A stretch of DNA of 64,000 bases from Bordetella genomosp. 1 (GCF_002261335.1 NZ_NEVL01000006.1:62001-126000); one strand, 5' to 3'. Positions 42,090-50,423 are shown, counted from the first letter of the stretch. A program made the numbers and translations. Notes: generated from the letters alone by a model not told the origin.

Positions 42090-44590
42090 TTGCCCAGAAT
42101 GCCCTTGATGGCCTGGTCGATCGGCAGCGCGGCGCCCGCGCCGCTCTTGCCGCCGATGGCTTCCTTCAGCTTGTTTTCGAGGGTCTTGCGCAGCGCGCCG
42201 GTCACGGCCTGGCGCCACTGCACCGTGTACACCGGCGCGTCGAAGGTGCCGGTGAGCAGGATCGGCACGGTCACGTTCTGCAGCTCGGCGAGGTCCTTGC
42301 CGTCCTGACCGGTGGAGGTGTTGACCACCCGCACGCGCGCCAGGAAGTTGAACGCGCTGTTGACGAAGTCGATCGTGGCCGGGTCGCCCTGGCTGATGCG
42401 CAGGAGCGGCGCCTGCACGTCGAGGCGCTTGACCGTGCCGATGCCCTTGGCAATCTGCAGGTCGCCTTCCATCGAGGTGAAGTCGGTCTGGCGCTCCTGG
42501 CTGGCAGCCACCACCGCATCGTTGGCCTCGCCGCTGAAGGTGGCCTTCAGGTCGCGCAGCACCTGGGCGATGTTGATGCCCTTGACCGCGCCATCGCGCA
42601 GCCGCACCTGCACCGTGCCGGCCAGGTTGTTTTTCAGTGCATACGGATTGGCGCCGGCGGTCTTGAGGTCGAGCGCGAGGTTGCCGGTGCCCGACAGCGT
42701 GCGCTGCTGCGCCACGTCGGTGAGCAGCGGCTCGATGGCGATGCCGCTCAGGTTGAGCTTGCTGACCATCGCGTTGTTTTCGGCCGCGTCGACCGAGAAC
42801 GCCCCGCCCAGCTTGCCGCCGTAGAGCACGGCGGTGAGGGCGGAGAGATCGAGCTTGCCGCGGGCCAGCTTGATGTCGGCGCCCACTTCCGAGGCCTTCA
42901 GGCCGCGCACGACGAGCTGGCCGACCTTGATGGTGCCGGTGGCGGTCTTGTTGAGCAGCCCCGACAGATTGATCGTGTCGTCGTCGGCCTTGGCCGGCGC
43001 GGCGGGCTTGGCCGGGGCCTTCGACTCATCCTGCTTGCCGTCGGTGGCGGGCTTGGCCGGCGCCACGCCGATCGGCGGCACGAGTTTGTCGAGGTCGAGC
43101 GTGTCGACGGCGAGCGCGAACTTCACCTCGGGCTGGGCCGAGAGCTTCGCCACGTCGGCGCTCAGGTCGAACTTGCCGCCTTCCAGCACCGCGTTGATGC
43201 GCGCGCTGGCCTGGTCTTTCAGCAGGTTGGCACTGAGGCTGCCGATCACCGGAATCGCCAGGCTGCCCTTGGGCAGGCCGGGGTCGGTGATGTTCACGTC
43301 GCCCTTGAGGGCCTGCAGGCTGGCGCTGCGCTGGAGCAGGTTCAGGCTCACCGGCGAGGCGAACACGGTCTTGACCACGCGCTCGCCCTGCTTGAAGGTG
43401 CCGTCGAACTTGACCTCTTTCACGTCGAGCTCGTAGGCGTTGCCGCCGATGCCGTTCAGGCCGAAGCTGGCGTCCACGCCCTGCGCCCGCACGCGGCCGG
43501 TCAGGCCGTCGCCGCTGGCCGCGGACGGCGAGATCGCCAGGCCGGGCGCGTCGAGCGCGAGCTCGAACGGGCCATCCGGCATCGCGCCCTTCAGGCGCAC
43601 GGCGGTCTTTTCGAGCTGCAGCTGCGTCTTGTGCGGATCGATCGCCAGGCGCGGCACCAGCATGCTGGCCTCCACGCCGGTCATCTTGGCGGCCGGGTCG
43701 GTGATGTCGCCCTGGAACAGCAGCTCCAGGCCGGAGACGTCGAGCGAAGACGTGGCGCCGTTGAAGGCCACGTTGCCGCGCGCGGCCAGGCTCTTGGCCT
43801 GCGCGCCGGGGATCAGCCCGTCCATGCGCAGGTCGAGCTTCTGCGCCGAATAGCGCTTGGCCGAGGGATTCAGCCGCAGCAGGCCCTGGCCGGTGAGGCC
43901 GGCGTCGAAGCGCGGATTGCCGCCCTCGACACGCGCCGACATGCTCACGTCGAAGGGCTGGTCGAACGTGACCCGACCGGTGTTGGCATTGAGGCGGCTG
44001 ACCGTGACGGCCATGCCGCTCATCGCATCCTGCATCTGCAGCTCGCCATCCTTCAGGTCGAGGCCCGCGATGTCGATCTGCATGTTGCGCGGCGTGCTCG
44101 GCGAGCCGCCCGTCAGGGCCTGAGTGGCACCGGCGATGACGCCCGCGCCGGCCTCGGCCGCGTTGGCAGGCACCGCGGTGTTCTGCACGGAGCCGCCCAC
44201 GAGGTTTTCGAAATTGAAGTGGCCATCCTTGTGGCGCACCACGCGCGCCTTGAAGCCATTGATCGTGACGTGATCGACCACGAAGCTGTTCGACAGCAGC
44301 GGCCACACGGCCACGGCCAGGCGCATGCTGTCGATCGAGGCGAACACGTCAGTGCTGTCGGGCTCGGACAGCGATACGCCCTGCACCGCGAGGCCGATGC
44401 GCGGGAACAGCGACAGCTCGATCTCGCCGTCGATGGTCAGCGTGCGCTGATAGCGCTCCTGGACGATCTCTTCGAGCTTGTATTTATAGGCGTTGGGATC
44501 GAAGGTAAGGAGGAAGATGGCCAGACCGACGACGGCCACGACCACCAATACCACCAAGCCGATCACTATGCGCTTGAACCACGTCTTCAT
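42086..44590 (-). CDS. AsmA family protein
   Basis: This 834-residue protein has one N-terminal membrane helix (IVIGLVVLVVVAVVGLAIFL after MKTWFKR) and a long periplasmic part. FDPNAYKYKLEEIVQERYQRTLTIDGEIELSLFPRIGL marks the AsmA N-terminal domain. The C-terminal AsmA_2-like region holds GKLDLSALTAVLYGGKLGG and the LSGTGNLALDLKTAG motif. An Ala/Pro/Lys-rich linker lies near residue 520. AsmA-like proteins bridge the periplasm and are implicated in phospholipid transport and outer-membrane assembly. The ATG at 44590 gives the expected short cytoplasmic tail. Confidence 0.93.
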   Translation of the reverse strand: MKTWFKRIVIGLVVLVVVAVVGLAIFLLTFDPNAYKYKLEEIVQERYQRTLTIDGEIELSLFPRIGLAVQGVSLSEPDSTDVFASIDSMRLAVAVWPLLSNSFVVDHVTINGFKARVVRHKDGHFNFENLVGGSVQNTAVPANAAEAGAGVIAGATQALTGGSPSTPRNMQIDIAGLDLKDGELQMQDAMSGMAVTVSRLNANTGRVTFDQPFDVSMSARVEGGNPRFDAGLTGQGLLRLNPSAKRYSAQKLDLRMDGLIPGAQAKSLAARGNVAFNGATSSLDVSGLELLFQGDITDPAAKMTGVEASMLVPRLAIDPHKTQLQLEKTAVRLKGAMPDGPFELALDAPGLAISPSAASGDGLTGRVRAQGVDASFGLNGIGGNAYELDVKEVKFDGTFKQGERVVKTVFASPVSLNLLQRSASLQALKGDVNITDPGLPKGSLAIPVIGSLSANLLKDQASARINAVLEGGKFDLSADVAKLSAQPEVKFALAVDTLDLDKLVPPIGVAPAKPATDGKQDESKAPAKPAAPAKADDDTINLSGLLNKTATGTIKVGQLVVRGLKASEVGADIKLARGKLDLSALTAVLYGGKLGGAFSVDAAENNAMVSKLNLSGIAIEPLLTDVAQQRTLSGTGNLALDLKTAGANPYALKNNLAGTVQVRLRDGAVKGINIAQVLRDLKATFSGEANDAVVAASQERQTDFTSMEGDLQIAKGIGTVKRLDVQAPLLRISQGDPATIDFVNSAFNFLARVRVVNTSTGQDGKDLAELQNVTVPILLTGTFDAPVYTVQWRQAVTGALRKTLENKLKEAIGGKSGAGAALPIDQAIKGILGK

Positions 44591-44911
44591 TGCTGCCCCG
44601 TCGATCACTCGACTTGGATGGATCCTGTGAATCTGCCGGTTGCACCGGTCAGGCGTGTACAGCGCCATGCGTCGCTGTGGGGTGTTGCATCGCCGGCCGC
44701 GTGGCGGCCCCTGCCGGAGCGGGCCGTGGGCCCTGGCGCCAGCGTGGCGGGTCAAAAGTTGGGAGCGTCCGTGAACCAGAGGTCCGGGCAAACCACCCCG
44801 GGATAACGCTATCGTAACAAATCGGGGGCCCGCCAAGGCCCGGAGCGGCGGGCAAATAGCATGCGAGACGCAACAGCATGCATCAGCGTGCGCGCCGCGC
44901 GCGCCGGCGGC
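44591..44911. other. 321-base intergenic region upstream of the AsmA gene
   Basis: No gene is supported. The AT-richer patch at 44805-44822 (GATAACGCTATCGTAACAAA on the plus strand) could hold the AsmA promoter when read on the minus strand, with a leader of about 220 bases. Nothing else stands out. Confidence 0.35.
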
Positions 44912-45814
44912 CTATTCCTCGAAGCCGTCCGGCCCGATCCGCTCGACCAGGTAATCCACGAAGGACGCGATGCGCGATGACAGCGCCGTGTTGCGGTAAT
45001 ACACCGCGTTGATGGGCTGGCGCACGTCCAGCGTATGGCGTGGGAACAGCTGCACCAGGCGCCCGGATTGGCGGTCGGCGCGCGTCATGAAGTCGGACAG
45101 GCAGACGATGCCGGCCCCTTCCAGCGCGAGCTGGCGCAGGGTTTCGCCGCTGGAAGAACGTATCGTGGGCGTGATGTGCAGCTGGCCGTCGTCGGCGTCG
45201 CGCAGCGGCCATTCGTTGAGGCTGTCGGGCTGAGTGAAGCCGAGCAGCACGTGCTGGGCCAGGTCTTCGACGCGGCGCGGCCGCCCGGCCGCCTCCAGAT
45301 AGGCGGGGCTGGCCAGCACGCGCAGCCGGCTGCCGCCGATGGGCCGCGCGTGCAGGGTGGAGTCCTTGAGCCGGCCGATCCGGATCGCCACGTCGGTGCG
45401 CCGCTCCAGCAGGTCGATCACGCCCTCGTTGCTCATCAGTTCGAGCTCGACCTCCGGGTGGCGTAGCCGATAGCCGGCCACCAATGGCACGATCACGTGC
45501 AGCATGAAGGGCGTGGCCGCGTCGACCCGCAACCGACCTGCGGGCCGCTCTCGCCGCGCCGCCATCTGTTCCTCCGCGCCCTCGACCATGTCCACGATCT
45601 GGCGCGCCTGCTCCAGAAAGCTGGCGCCCTCGCCGGTGAGCTCGAGGCGCCGGGTGGTCCGGCGCAGCAGCGTGGTCTGCAGCTTCTCTTCGAGGCGCGA
45701 CAGCGTGCGGCTCGCGCCCGACACGGTCTGGCCGAGCTGCTCGGCCGCCTTCGAGATCGAACCCGCGTCGACCACGGCGATAAACGTGATCAGCTCGTCC
45801 AGCGTGGTCTTCAT
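44912..45814 (-). CDS. LysR family transcriptional regulator
   Basis: The 300-residue protein has the HTH at the N terminus (LITFIAVVDAGSISKAAEQ then VSGASRTLSRLEEKLQTTLL) and a CrgA/DsdC-type effector-binding domain with GRLRVDAATPFMLHVIVPL. The ATG at 45814 is right for the family; the frame is open far upstream, which is a GC effect. It diverges from the aldo/keto reductase gene and probably regulates that gene and the following luciferase-like oxidoreductase gene through repeated sites in the 96-base gap. Confidence 0.93.
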   Translation of the reverse strand: MKTTLDELITFIAVVDAGSISKAAEQLGQTVSGASRTLSRLEEKLQTTLLRRTTRRLELTGEGASFLEQARQIVDMVEGAEEQMAARRERPAGRLRVDAATPFMLHVIVPLVAGYRLRHPEVELELMSNEGVIDLLERRTDVAIRIGRLKDSTLHARPIGGSRLRVLASPAYLEAAGRPRRVEDLAQHVLLGFTQPDSLNEWPLRDADDGQLHITPTIRSSSGETLRQLALEGAGIVCLSDFMTRADRQSGRLVQLFPRHTLDVRQPINAVYYRNTALSSRIASFVDYLVERIGPDGFEE

Positions 45815-45828
45815 TATTGACTCCGGCG

Positions 45829-45870
45829 CAAATGTATTTGGCTTATAGACGACTTTTTCGGCAAATGTAA
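45829..45870. promoter_or_regulatory. Repeated sites between LysR and aldo/keto reductase genes
   Basis: GCAAATGTA occurs twice as a direct repeat (about 45828 and 45861), and the first copy lies in the inverted repeat CAAAT-GT-ATTTG at 45829-45840. Spacing of about 33 bases on one face of the helix fits LysR recognition and activation sites. Confidence 0.45.
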
Positions 45871-45910
45871 AGCCCGCATACTGGCCTCCATTCGAAACTA
45901 GGAGCATGCA

Positions 45911-46714
45911 ATGGGCATCCCCGCTATCGGCCTGGGCACTTTCCGCCTGCAGGGCCAGACCGTCATCGACTCGGTGCGCAACGCGCTCGAGGTCGGCTAC
46001 CGCGCCATCGACACCGCGCAGATCTACGGCAACGAAGCCGACATCGGCCAGGCCATCGCCGAATCCGGTGTCGCGCGCAACGATCTCTATCTCACCACCA
46101 AGATCTGGACCGACAACCTGGCCGGCGACGCGCTCATCCCGAGCCTGAAAGACAGCCTGCAGCGCCTGCGCACCGATCGCATGGACCTGACGCTGATCCA
46201 CTGGCCCTCGCCCGGCCAGGCCGTGCCGCTGGCCGAAACCCTGCAGGCGTTGGCCGAGGCCCGCGCCCAGGGGCTCACCGGCGCCATCGGCATCTCGAAC
46301 TTCACCATCGCCCTGAGCCGCGAAGCCCGGGCGCTGGCCGGCGCCGACGCGATCGCCACCAACCAGGTCGAGATCAGCCCCTATCTGCAGAACGCCAGGC
46401 TCGCCGCCTATGCCCGCGAGAGCGGGCTGCACCTGACCTCGTACATGACGCTGGCCTACGGCAAGGTGCTGGGCGAGCCGGTGCTCAACGACATCGCCCG
46501 CGCGCACGGCGCCACGCCCGCGCAAGTGGCGCTGGCCTGGGCCCTGCAGCTGGGCTACGCCGTGATCCCCTCGTCGACCCGGCGCGAAAACCTGGCCGGC
46601 AACCTCAAGGCGCAGGACCTGCGCCTGACGGCCGACGACATGGCCCGCATCGCCACGCTCGATCGCGGCGAACGCCAGGCCAATCCCGACGGGCTCGCGC
46701 CCGCCTGGGACTGA
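45911..46714 (+). CDS. dkgB: Aldo/keto reductase, 2,5-didehydrogluconate reductase B-like
   Basis: This 267-residue NADPH-dependent reductase has the (beta/alpha)8 fold and the length of DkgB. The catalytic tetrad is visible: Asp in [13 protein letters not shown] (about 37-49) with its Tyr, Lys in LTTKIW and His in LTLIHWPSP. The coenzyme end includes AYGKVLGEP and [15 protein letters not shown], whose Arg contacts the 2'-phosphate of NADPH. An AGGAG ribosome binding site precedes the ATG. It likely reduces small aldehydes such as methylglyoxal or keto-gluconates. It is followed 12 bases later by a luciferase-like gene. Confidence 0.9.
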   Translation: MGIPAIGLGTFRLQGQTVIDSVRNALEVGYRAIDTAQIYGNEADIGQAIAESGVARNDLYLTTKIWTDNLAGDALIPSLKDSLQRLRTDRMDLTLIHWPSPGQAVPLAETLQALAEARAQGLTGAIGISNFTIALSREARALAGADAIATNQVEISPYLQNARLAAYARESGLHLTSYMTLAYGKVLGEPVLNDIARAHGATPAQVALAWALQLGYAVIPSSTRRENLAGNLKAQDLRLTADDMARIATLDRGERQANPDGLAPAWD

Positions 46715-46726
46715 GCGGAGCGCCCC

Positions 46727-47683
46727 ATGTCCGCCCTGCAACGCCTGACCCAGGGCGGCTTCAGCCTCGGCCTGGAGCTGCCGCTCGACAACGATTGGTC
46801 GCCCGATGGCGAAGCCCGCCGTCTGCGCGACGGCCGGCCGTTCGGCGTGCCGGACATCCGGCAACAGAATGCGCTCGCGATCCTGGCCGACCAGCTCGGC
46901 TTTCGCGCGCTCTGGCTGCGCGACGTGCCGGTCTATGACCCGGCGTTCGGCGATGCGGCGCAGGTGCACGAGGTGTTCACCTACCTCGGCTACCTCGCGG
47001 GCGTGACGCGCAACATCCTGCTGGGCACCGCGGCCGTGGTGCTGCCGCTGCGCGAGCCGGTGCTCACGCTCAAGGCGGCCGCCAGCGTCGACCAGCTCTC
47101 GGGCGGTCGGCTGCTGCTCGGCATCGCCAGCGGCGACCGGCCGGTGGAATACCCGATCTTCGGCCGCGACTTCGATACGCGCGGCGCCGCGTTGCGCGCA
47201 CAGGTGGCGCAGTTGCGCGGCGGCCGCGGCGCGCTGCCCGAGGGCATCGACGTGCTGCCGCGCCCCGCGCAGGCCGCGCTGCCGCTGCTGGTGGCGGGGC
47301 TGGCACAGCAGACGCCGGAATGGGTCGGGCAGCACATGGACGGCTGGCTCGCCTATCCCGGCACGCCGGAGGACCACGTGCGCCGCGCGGCGCTGTGGCG
47401 CGAGGTGGCGGGCGCCAAGCCCTACGTGAGCTTCATCCACCTCGACCTCGCCGAGGATCCCGACGCCCCCTTGCAGCGCTACCGCTTCGGCTGCCGCACC
47501 GGCCGTCGTGCGCTGATCGAGGAGCTGGAGGCGATGCGCGCGGCGGGCGTGGCCCACGTCGGCCTGCAACTGCGGCGCAACCGCCGCCCGCTCGAGGAAA
47601 CGTTGCACGAGCTGGCGCAGGAAGTCATGCCGGTGGTGCAGCGCGCGCCCGCGGTCGCGGGGGCCGAGGCCGAGGCCGCTTGA
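46727..47683 (+). CDS. Luciferase-like (LLM class) oxidoreductase
   Basis: This 318-residue flavin-dependent TIM-barrel enzyme matches the luciferase-type oxidoreductases of the BA3436 group. Blocks are FSLGLELPLDNDW at the N terminus, ADQLGFRALWLRDVPVYDPAFGDAAQ, ILLGTAAVVLPLREPVLTLKAAASVD and GRLLLGIASGDRPVEYPIFG. It would use FMNH2 or F420-like flavin; FMN is expected here. Twelve bases separate it from dkgB, so both probably respond to the divergent LysR regulator. The reaction is unknown. Confidence 0.88.
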   Translation: MSALQRLTQGGFSLGLELPLDNDWSPDGEARRLRDGRPFGVPDIRQQNALAILADQLGFRALWLRDVPVYDPAFGDAAQVHEVFTYLGYLAGVTRNILLGTAAVVLPLREPVLTLKAAASVDQLSGGRLLLGIASGDRPVEYPIFGRDFDTRGAALRAQVAQLRGGRGALPEGIDVLPRPAQAALPLLVAGLAQQTPEWVGQHMDGWLAYPGTPEDHVRRAALWREVAGAKPYVSFIHLDLAEDPDAPLQRYRFGCRTGRRALIEELEAMRAAGVAHVGLQLRRNRRPLEETLHELAQEVMPVVQRAPAVAGAEAEAA

Positions 47684-47804
47684 ACGCAGATACCCACACT
47701 TCTGCTACACAACTTCACACGTCGCGGCCCGGCGGCCTCTAGAATCCGGTCTCGAGGCCGCCCCGCGCGGCGGCCTGACCGACCTGCCGTCCGCCGGAGT
47801 CCCG

Positions 47805-48704
47805 ATGCCCCCGTTCTTCCCTCTCCGATCCGCCCGCCGCGCCGTGCGCACGCTGGCCTGCCTGCTGTCCGCCTGCAGCGTCCTGGCGTGGGCGCCCGCG
47901 CAGGCCGGCGAAACGGCCACCGCCTTCGTCGCCACGCAGGCGGGCCAGGACGCGGCGGACGCGGCCGCCCGCCTGCCCATCGCGCCGTTCGAGGCATTGG
48001 AATACACCACGTCCAACGGCGTGCGCCTGTCGTACCGGCTGCTGCCGCCGCCGCAGATCAAGACGGGCGAACGCTATCCGCTTGTCGTGATGCTGCACGG
48101 CTCGGGCGGCATGGGCAACGACAACGAAAGCCAGCTCGGCGGCCTCGCCCGCAGCTGGGCCGCGCCCGACCTGCGCACCCGCTACCCCGCGTACGTGCTG
48201 GTGCCGCAGACGCGCACGCGCACGGCCCGCTACTCGCGCGACAGCCATGGCGTGGTCACCGCCGAGGCCGGCCCGGCGCTGGCCGACGTGCTCGCCGCCA
48301 TCGCCTACGTGCGCGACAGCCACGCCGTCGATCCGCAGCGCATCTATGCCGTGGGCTTCTCCATGGGCGCCAGCGCCGCCCTGCAGGCCGCGCTCGCCAA
48401 GCCGGATCTGTTCGCCGGCATCGTCGCCATCGCGGCGGTGCCGCCCTCGTCCAAGCGCGCCGCCGCGGCCGCGACGGCCGCCGTCCCTCTGTGGCTGGTG
48501 CACGGCGACGCCGACGACGAGAACCCCTATGCCGGCAGCCAGGCCTGGTATCGCGACCTCAGCGCCGCCGGCGCGCCGCTCGAGTTCCACACCTACACCG
48601 GCATGGACCATCGCGTGCCGCCCGACATGCTCACCGGCCAGCCCTGGCGCGATTGGTTGTTCGCGCAACGACGTCGGCCGCCCGAAGCGGCGCCGGGTTC
48701 CTGA
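47805..48704 (+). CDS. Secreted alpha/beta-hydrolase, prolyl-oligopeptidase-like esterase
   Basis: The 299-residue protein has a signal peptide (ARRAVRTLACLLSACSVLAW, cleaved near AQA). The alpha/beta-hydrolase core has the oxyanion segment LVVMLHGSGGMGND, the nucleophile elbow GFSMGAS (about 182-188), the acid in LVHGDADDENP and the histidine in GMDHRVP. The size and DNESQLGGLARSW fit secreted phospholipase/carboxylesterase or PHB-depolymerase-like esterases. A TAGAAT hexamer lies about 65 bases upstream as a possible -10 element. It is probably periplasmic or extracellular; the substrate is unknown. Confidence 0.9.
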   Translation: MPPFFPLRSARRAVRTLACLLSACSVLAWAPAQAGETATAFVATQAGQDAADAAARLPIAPFEALEYTTSNGVRLSYRLLPPPQIKTGERYPLVVMLHGSGGMGNDNESQLGGLARSWAAPDLRTRYPAYVLVPQTRTRTARYSRDSHGVVTAEAGPALADVLAAIAYVRDSHAVDPQRIYAVGFSMGASAALQAALAKPDLFAGIVAIAAVPPSSKRAAAAATAAVPLWLVHGDADDENPYAGSQAWYRDLSAAGAPLEFHTYTGMDHRVPPDMLTGQPWRDWLFAQRRRPPEAAPGS

Positions 48705-48791
48705 GCCGATGCAGAGGCATCGCGAGTGCCCGCAAGGATCGGCGGGCTGGCGGCAGCCCTGCAGCCGCAGCACCGCGCCGGGCCATGGCGC

Positions 48792-48820
48792 TTGCGGGGC
48801 GCTGCAACGCCCCGTATAGT
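48792..48820 (+). promoter_or_regulatory. Promoter of the leader peptide/NTF2-like unit
   Basis: TTGCGG (48792-48797) and TATAGT (48815-48820) are separated by exactly 17 bases. A perfect inverted repeat, GGGGCG-CTGCAA-CGCCCC (48796-48813), fills the spacer and could be a repressor site. The -10 element ends seven bases before an ATG, so the leader peptide would be translated from a nearly leaderless transcript. Confidence 0.55.
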
Positions 48821-48827
48821 CAGGCAC

Positions 48828-48875
48828 ATGAAGCCCACCGCGCCCGCCCGCCGCATCATTACCGCCATTCCCTGA
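48828..48875 (+). CDS. Leader peptide MKPTAPARRIITAIP
   Basis: A 15-codon frame with ATG at 48828 and TGA at 48873 stands between a good promoter and a Rho-independent terminator. There is no room for a ribosome binding site if transcription begins near 48827, so initiation would be leaderless. The peptide has two adjacent Arg codons (CGC CGC), two adjacent Ile codons (ATC ATT) and a third Ile near the end. The codons overlap the first arm of a set of mutually exclusive hairpins, as in amino-acid biosynthetic attenuators. The peptide itself is expected to be regulatory only. I know of no described homologue. Confidence 0.6.
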   Translation: MKPTAPARRIITAIP

Positions 48876-48921
48876 ACGGCGGGCTGCGCACGACACCAAC
48901 CCGCCAGAAGGCGGGTTTTTT
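48842..48921 (+). promoter_or_regulatory. Candidate transcription attenuator upstream of the NTF2-like gene
   Basis: Four arms alternate. Arm 1 GCCCGCCG (48846-48853, inside the leader peptide) pairs perfectly with arm 2 CGGCGGGC (48877-48884). Arm 2 GGCGGG also pairs with arm 3 CCCGCC (48900-48905). Arm 3 as AACCCGCC pairs with arm 4 GGCGGGTT (48910-48917) around AGAA, followed by T to 48921: the terminator. A ribosome stalled at the Arg or Ile codons would cover arm 1 and free arm 2 to pair with arm 3, which prevents the terminator. A ribosome that reaches the TGA would cover arm 2 and allow termination. Confidence 0.65.
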
Positions 48922-48958
48922 CGTTCTTCTGGCGCCTGTTTCCCACGAGGAGCCCCGC

Positions 48959-49357
48959 ATGAGCGACCATACCCTGCGCCACGTCATCGAAGCCTGCGAC
49001 CGCGCGATCACCGCCGCCGACTACGACACCCTGATGACCCACTACGCGGACGACGCCGCGCTGGTGATCCAGCCCGGCCACGTCGTGCACGGCAAGGACC
49101 GCATCCGCCAGGCCTTCATCGCCATCGCCGCCCACTTCCAGCACAAGCTCAAGGTTACGCAGGGCGAGATGCAGGTGATCGAAGGCGCCGGCACCGCGCT
49201 GGTCATCATGGAGACGCACCTCGAGATCCCCGCCGCCGACGGCACGCCCACCCACATCACCCGCCGCGCCACCTACGTCTTCCGCCACGACCCCGACGGC
49301 CAGTGGCGCTGCACGGTGGACAACTCGTACGGGACGGATTTGTTGAGCGCGCAATGA
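48959..49357 (+). CDS. NTF2-like (SgcJ/DUF4440 type) protein
   Basis: This 132-residue cytosolic protein has the cone-shaped SnoaL/NTF2 fold: VIEACDRAITAADYDTLMTHYADDAALVIQPG, HGKDRIRQAFIAIAAHF, VTQGEMQVIEGAGTALVIMET and WRCTVDNSYGTDLL. The family includes polyketide cyclase-like, ketosteroid isomerase-like and unknown proteins, so no reaction can be named. The ATG at 48959 has a GAGGAG ribosome binding site. It is the only gene downstream of the putative attenuator, 38 bases after its T run. The next gene on this strand is far away. Confidence 0.88.
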   Translation: MSDHTLRHVIEACDRAITAADYDTLMTHYADDAALVIQPGHVVHGKDRIRQAFIAIAAHFQHKLKVTQGEMQVIEGAGTALVIMETHLEIPAADGTPTHITRRATYVFRHDPDGQWRCTVDNSYGTDLLSAQ

Positions 49358-49494
49358 GGGCCACGGGCGTGCACGTCATGCGTGTGCGCTTGCCGCGGCC
49401 CCGTCGATCCGCCCGCTGGGCCGCAGGCTCAGGAAACGCATGCTTGCGCGGATCGCGCGCGCGTTGACGCTGCCACCCGATGGAATCGGCACCG

Positions 49495-49818
49495 TCAGGC
49501 GCCGGCGATGTCGACGCGAAGACTGCGGCCGCGCACGCGTATCTGCGCGAGGATCGCATTGAAGGCCGGACTCTCGTGGGCGACTAGCGCGCGCCCTAGC
49601 GTTTCCGGTGCGACGCATATCTGCTGCGCAGCGCGGTCCAGGCCGCGCACGCGCACAATGTCGCCCAGCGCCGCGTGCACCAGTCGGCCATCGCCAGGGT
49701 CCTCGGCCAGGCAAGCGGCGAGGTACATCGCGGCGGCTTCATCCGCCTCGAGCGCCTGAGCGGCGTCCCACCGGGAAAATCCCGCGGGTGGGCTGTGAAC
49801 TGCAGCGAGGCTCGACAT
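49495..49818 (-). CDS. higA: HigA/HI1420-type antitoxin of a type II toxin-antitoxin pair
   Basis: The 107-residue protein matches COG3636 addiction-module antidotes: DAAQALEADEAAAMYLAACLAEDPGDGRLVHAALGDIVRVRG, then a helix-turn-helix in LDRAAQQICVAPETLGRAL. It should bind and neutralise the adjacent toxin and repress the operon. Its ATG follows the toxin TGA without a gap, which couples their translation. The toxin gene comes first, as in other HigBA-like operons. The C-terminal tail RVRGRSLRVDIAGA differs from typical short endings. Confidence 0.88.
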   Translation of the reverse strand: MSSLAAVHSPPAGFSRWDAAQALEADEAAAMYLAACLAEDPGDGRLVHAALGDIVRVRGLDRAAQQICVAPETLGRALVAHESPAFNAILAQIRVRGRSLRVDIAGA

Positions 49819-50118
49819 TCAAAATCTCCACATGCGGGCCAGAACGCTGGCCTTTCTAATGTCCATATCCTGAGTGCGCTTGTTGCCACCGCAAAGCAGC
49901 ACGATGGCAGCGTGGTGACGAATGAAATACACGCGGTAGCCGGGCCCCACATCGATGCGCATCTCGGAGACTCGCCCCGCAACCGGTCGCCAGTTGCCCA
50001 GACTTCCACAGGATGCAAGGCGGATACGCGCATGGATTCGTGCCCACGCAATCTTGTCACTCAGCCTGTCGTGCCATGCCCTGAAATCATCGCTTTGGAT
50101 AATTTCGAGCACATCCAT
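49819..50118 (-). CDS. higB: HigB/RelE-type toxin of a type II toxin-antitoxin pair
   Basis: This 99-residue protein belongs to the HI1419-type addiction killer proteins of the RelE/ParE superfamily. The family blocks are FRAWHDRLSDKIAWARIHARIRLASCGSLGNWRPVAGRVSEMRIDVGPGYRVYFI (shown only by its features: the WxxRL start, the ARI-ARI repeat and the GPGYRVYF strand) and VLLCGGNKRTQDMDI. Such toxins are ribosome-dependent mRNA endonucleases. The C-terminal basic residues needed for activity appear intact (KRTQ, RKASVLARMW). The gene is the first of the two-gene operon. Confidence 0.9.
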   Translation of the reverse strand: MDVLEIIQSDDFRAWHDRLSDKIAWARIHARIRLASCGSLGNWRPVAGRVSEMRIDVGPGYRVYFIRHHAAIVLLCGGNKRTQDMDIRKASVLARMWRF

Positions 50119-50423
50119 CGTCAGCCGGCCGGGGGCTCTGCTCTATATCGAGCAACGAACACCTGGCACGGACAATGATGGAACGCATACTGAATGCCCA
50201 CCATGAACCGCCTCGGTCGAATGCGGGCCACGCACAGGCGTGGCGCATCGCGACTCGTATCATCACCGCACGCGCCTCGCGCGCGTGGCCGGTCGTTCAG
50301 GATCAGGACGGGTCCCCACCTCGGGGGGACCGGAAGGACCGCGACGTCACGGCCGGCAGCGCATGCTGCGCGCTGCGGCAAGCATCAACCCGCAGGCAGA
50401 CCTGCGGCGGCCGCGCCGCGATC
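50119..50423. other. 305-base region with no gene
   Basis: No coding frame is convincing on either strand. A GC-rich inverted repeat with arms GGTCCCC and GGGGACC lies at about 50311-50331 without a T run. The region upstream of the toxin gene must hold its promoter; no hexamer pair stands out. Confidence 0.35.

Noticed and set aside
47888-49357. 489-codon frame running through the hydrolase gene and the attenuator
   Set aside because: Only its last 133 codons, from the ATG at 48959 with a good ribosome binding site, match a family. The rest overlaps the real hydrolase gene in another frame and crosses the terminator.
50311-50331. GC-rich inverted repeat as a terminator
   Set aside because: No T run follows on either strand and no gene ends nearby.
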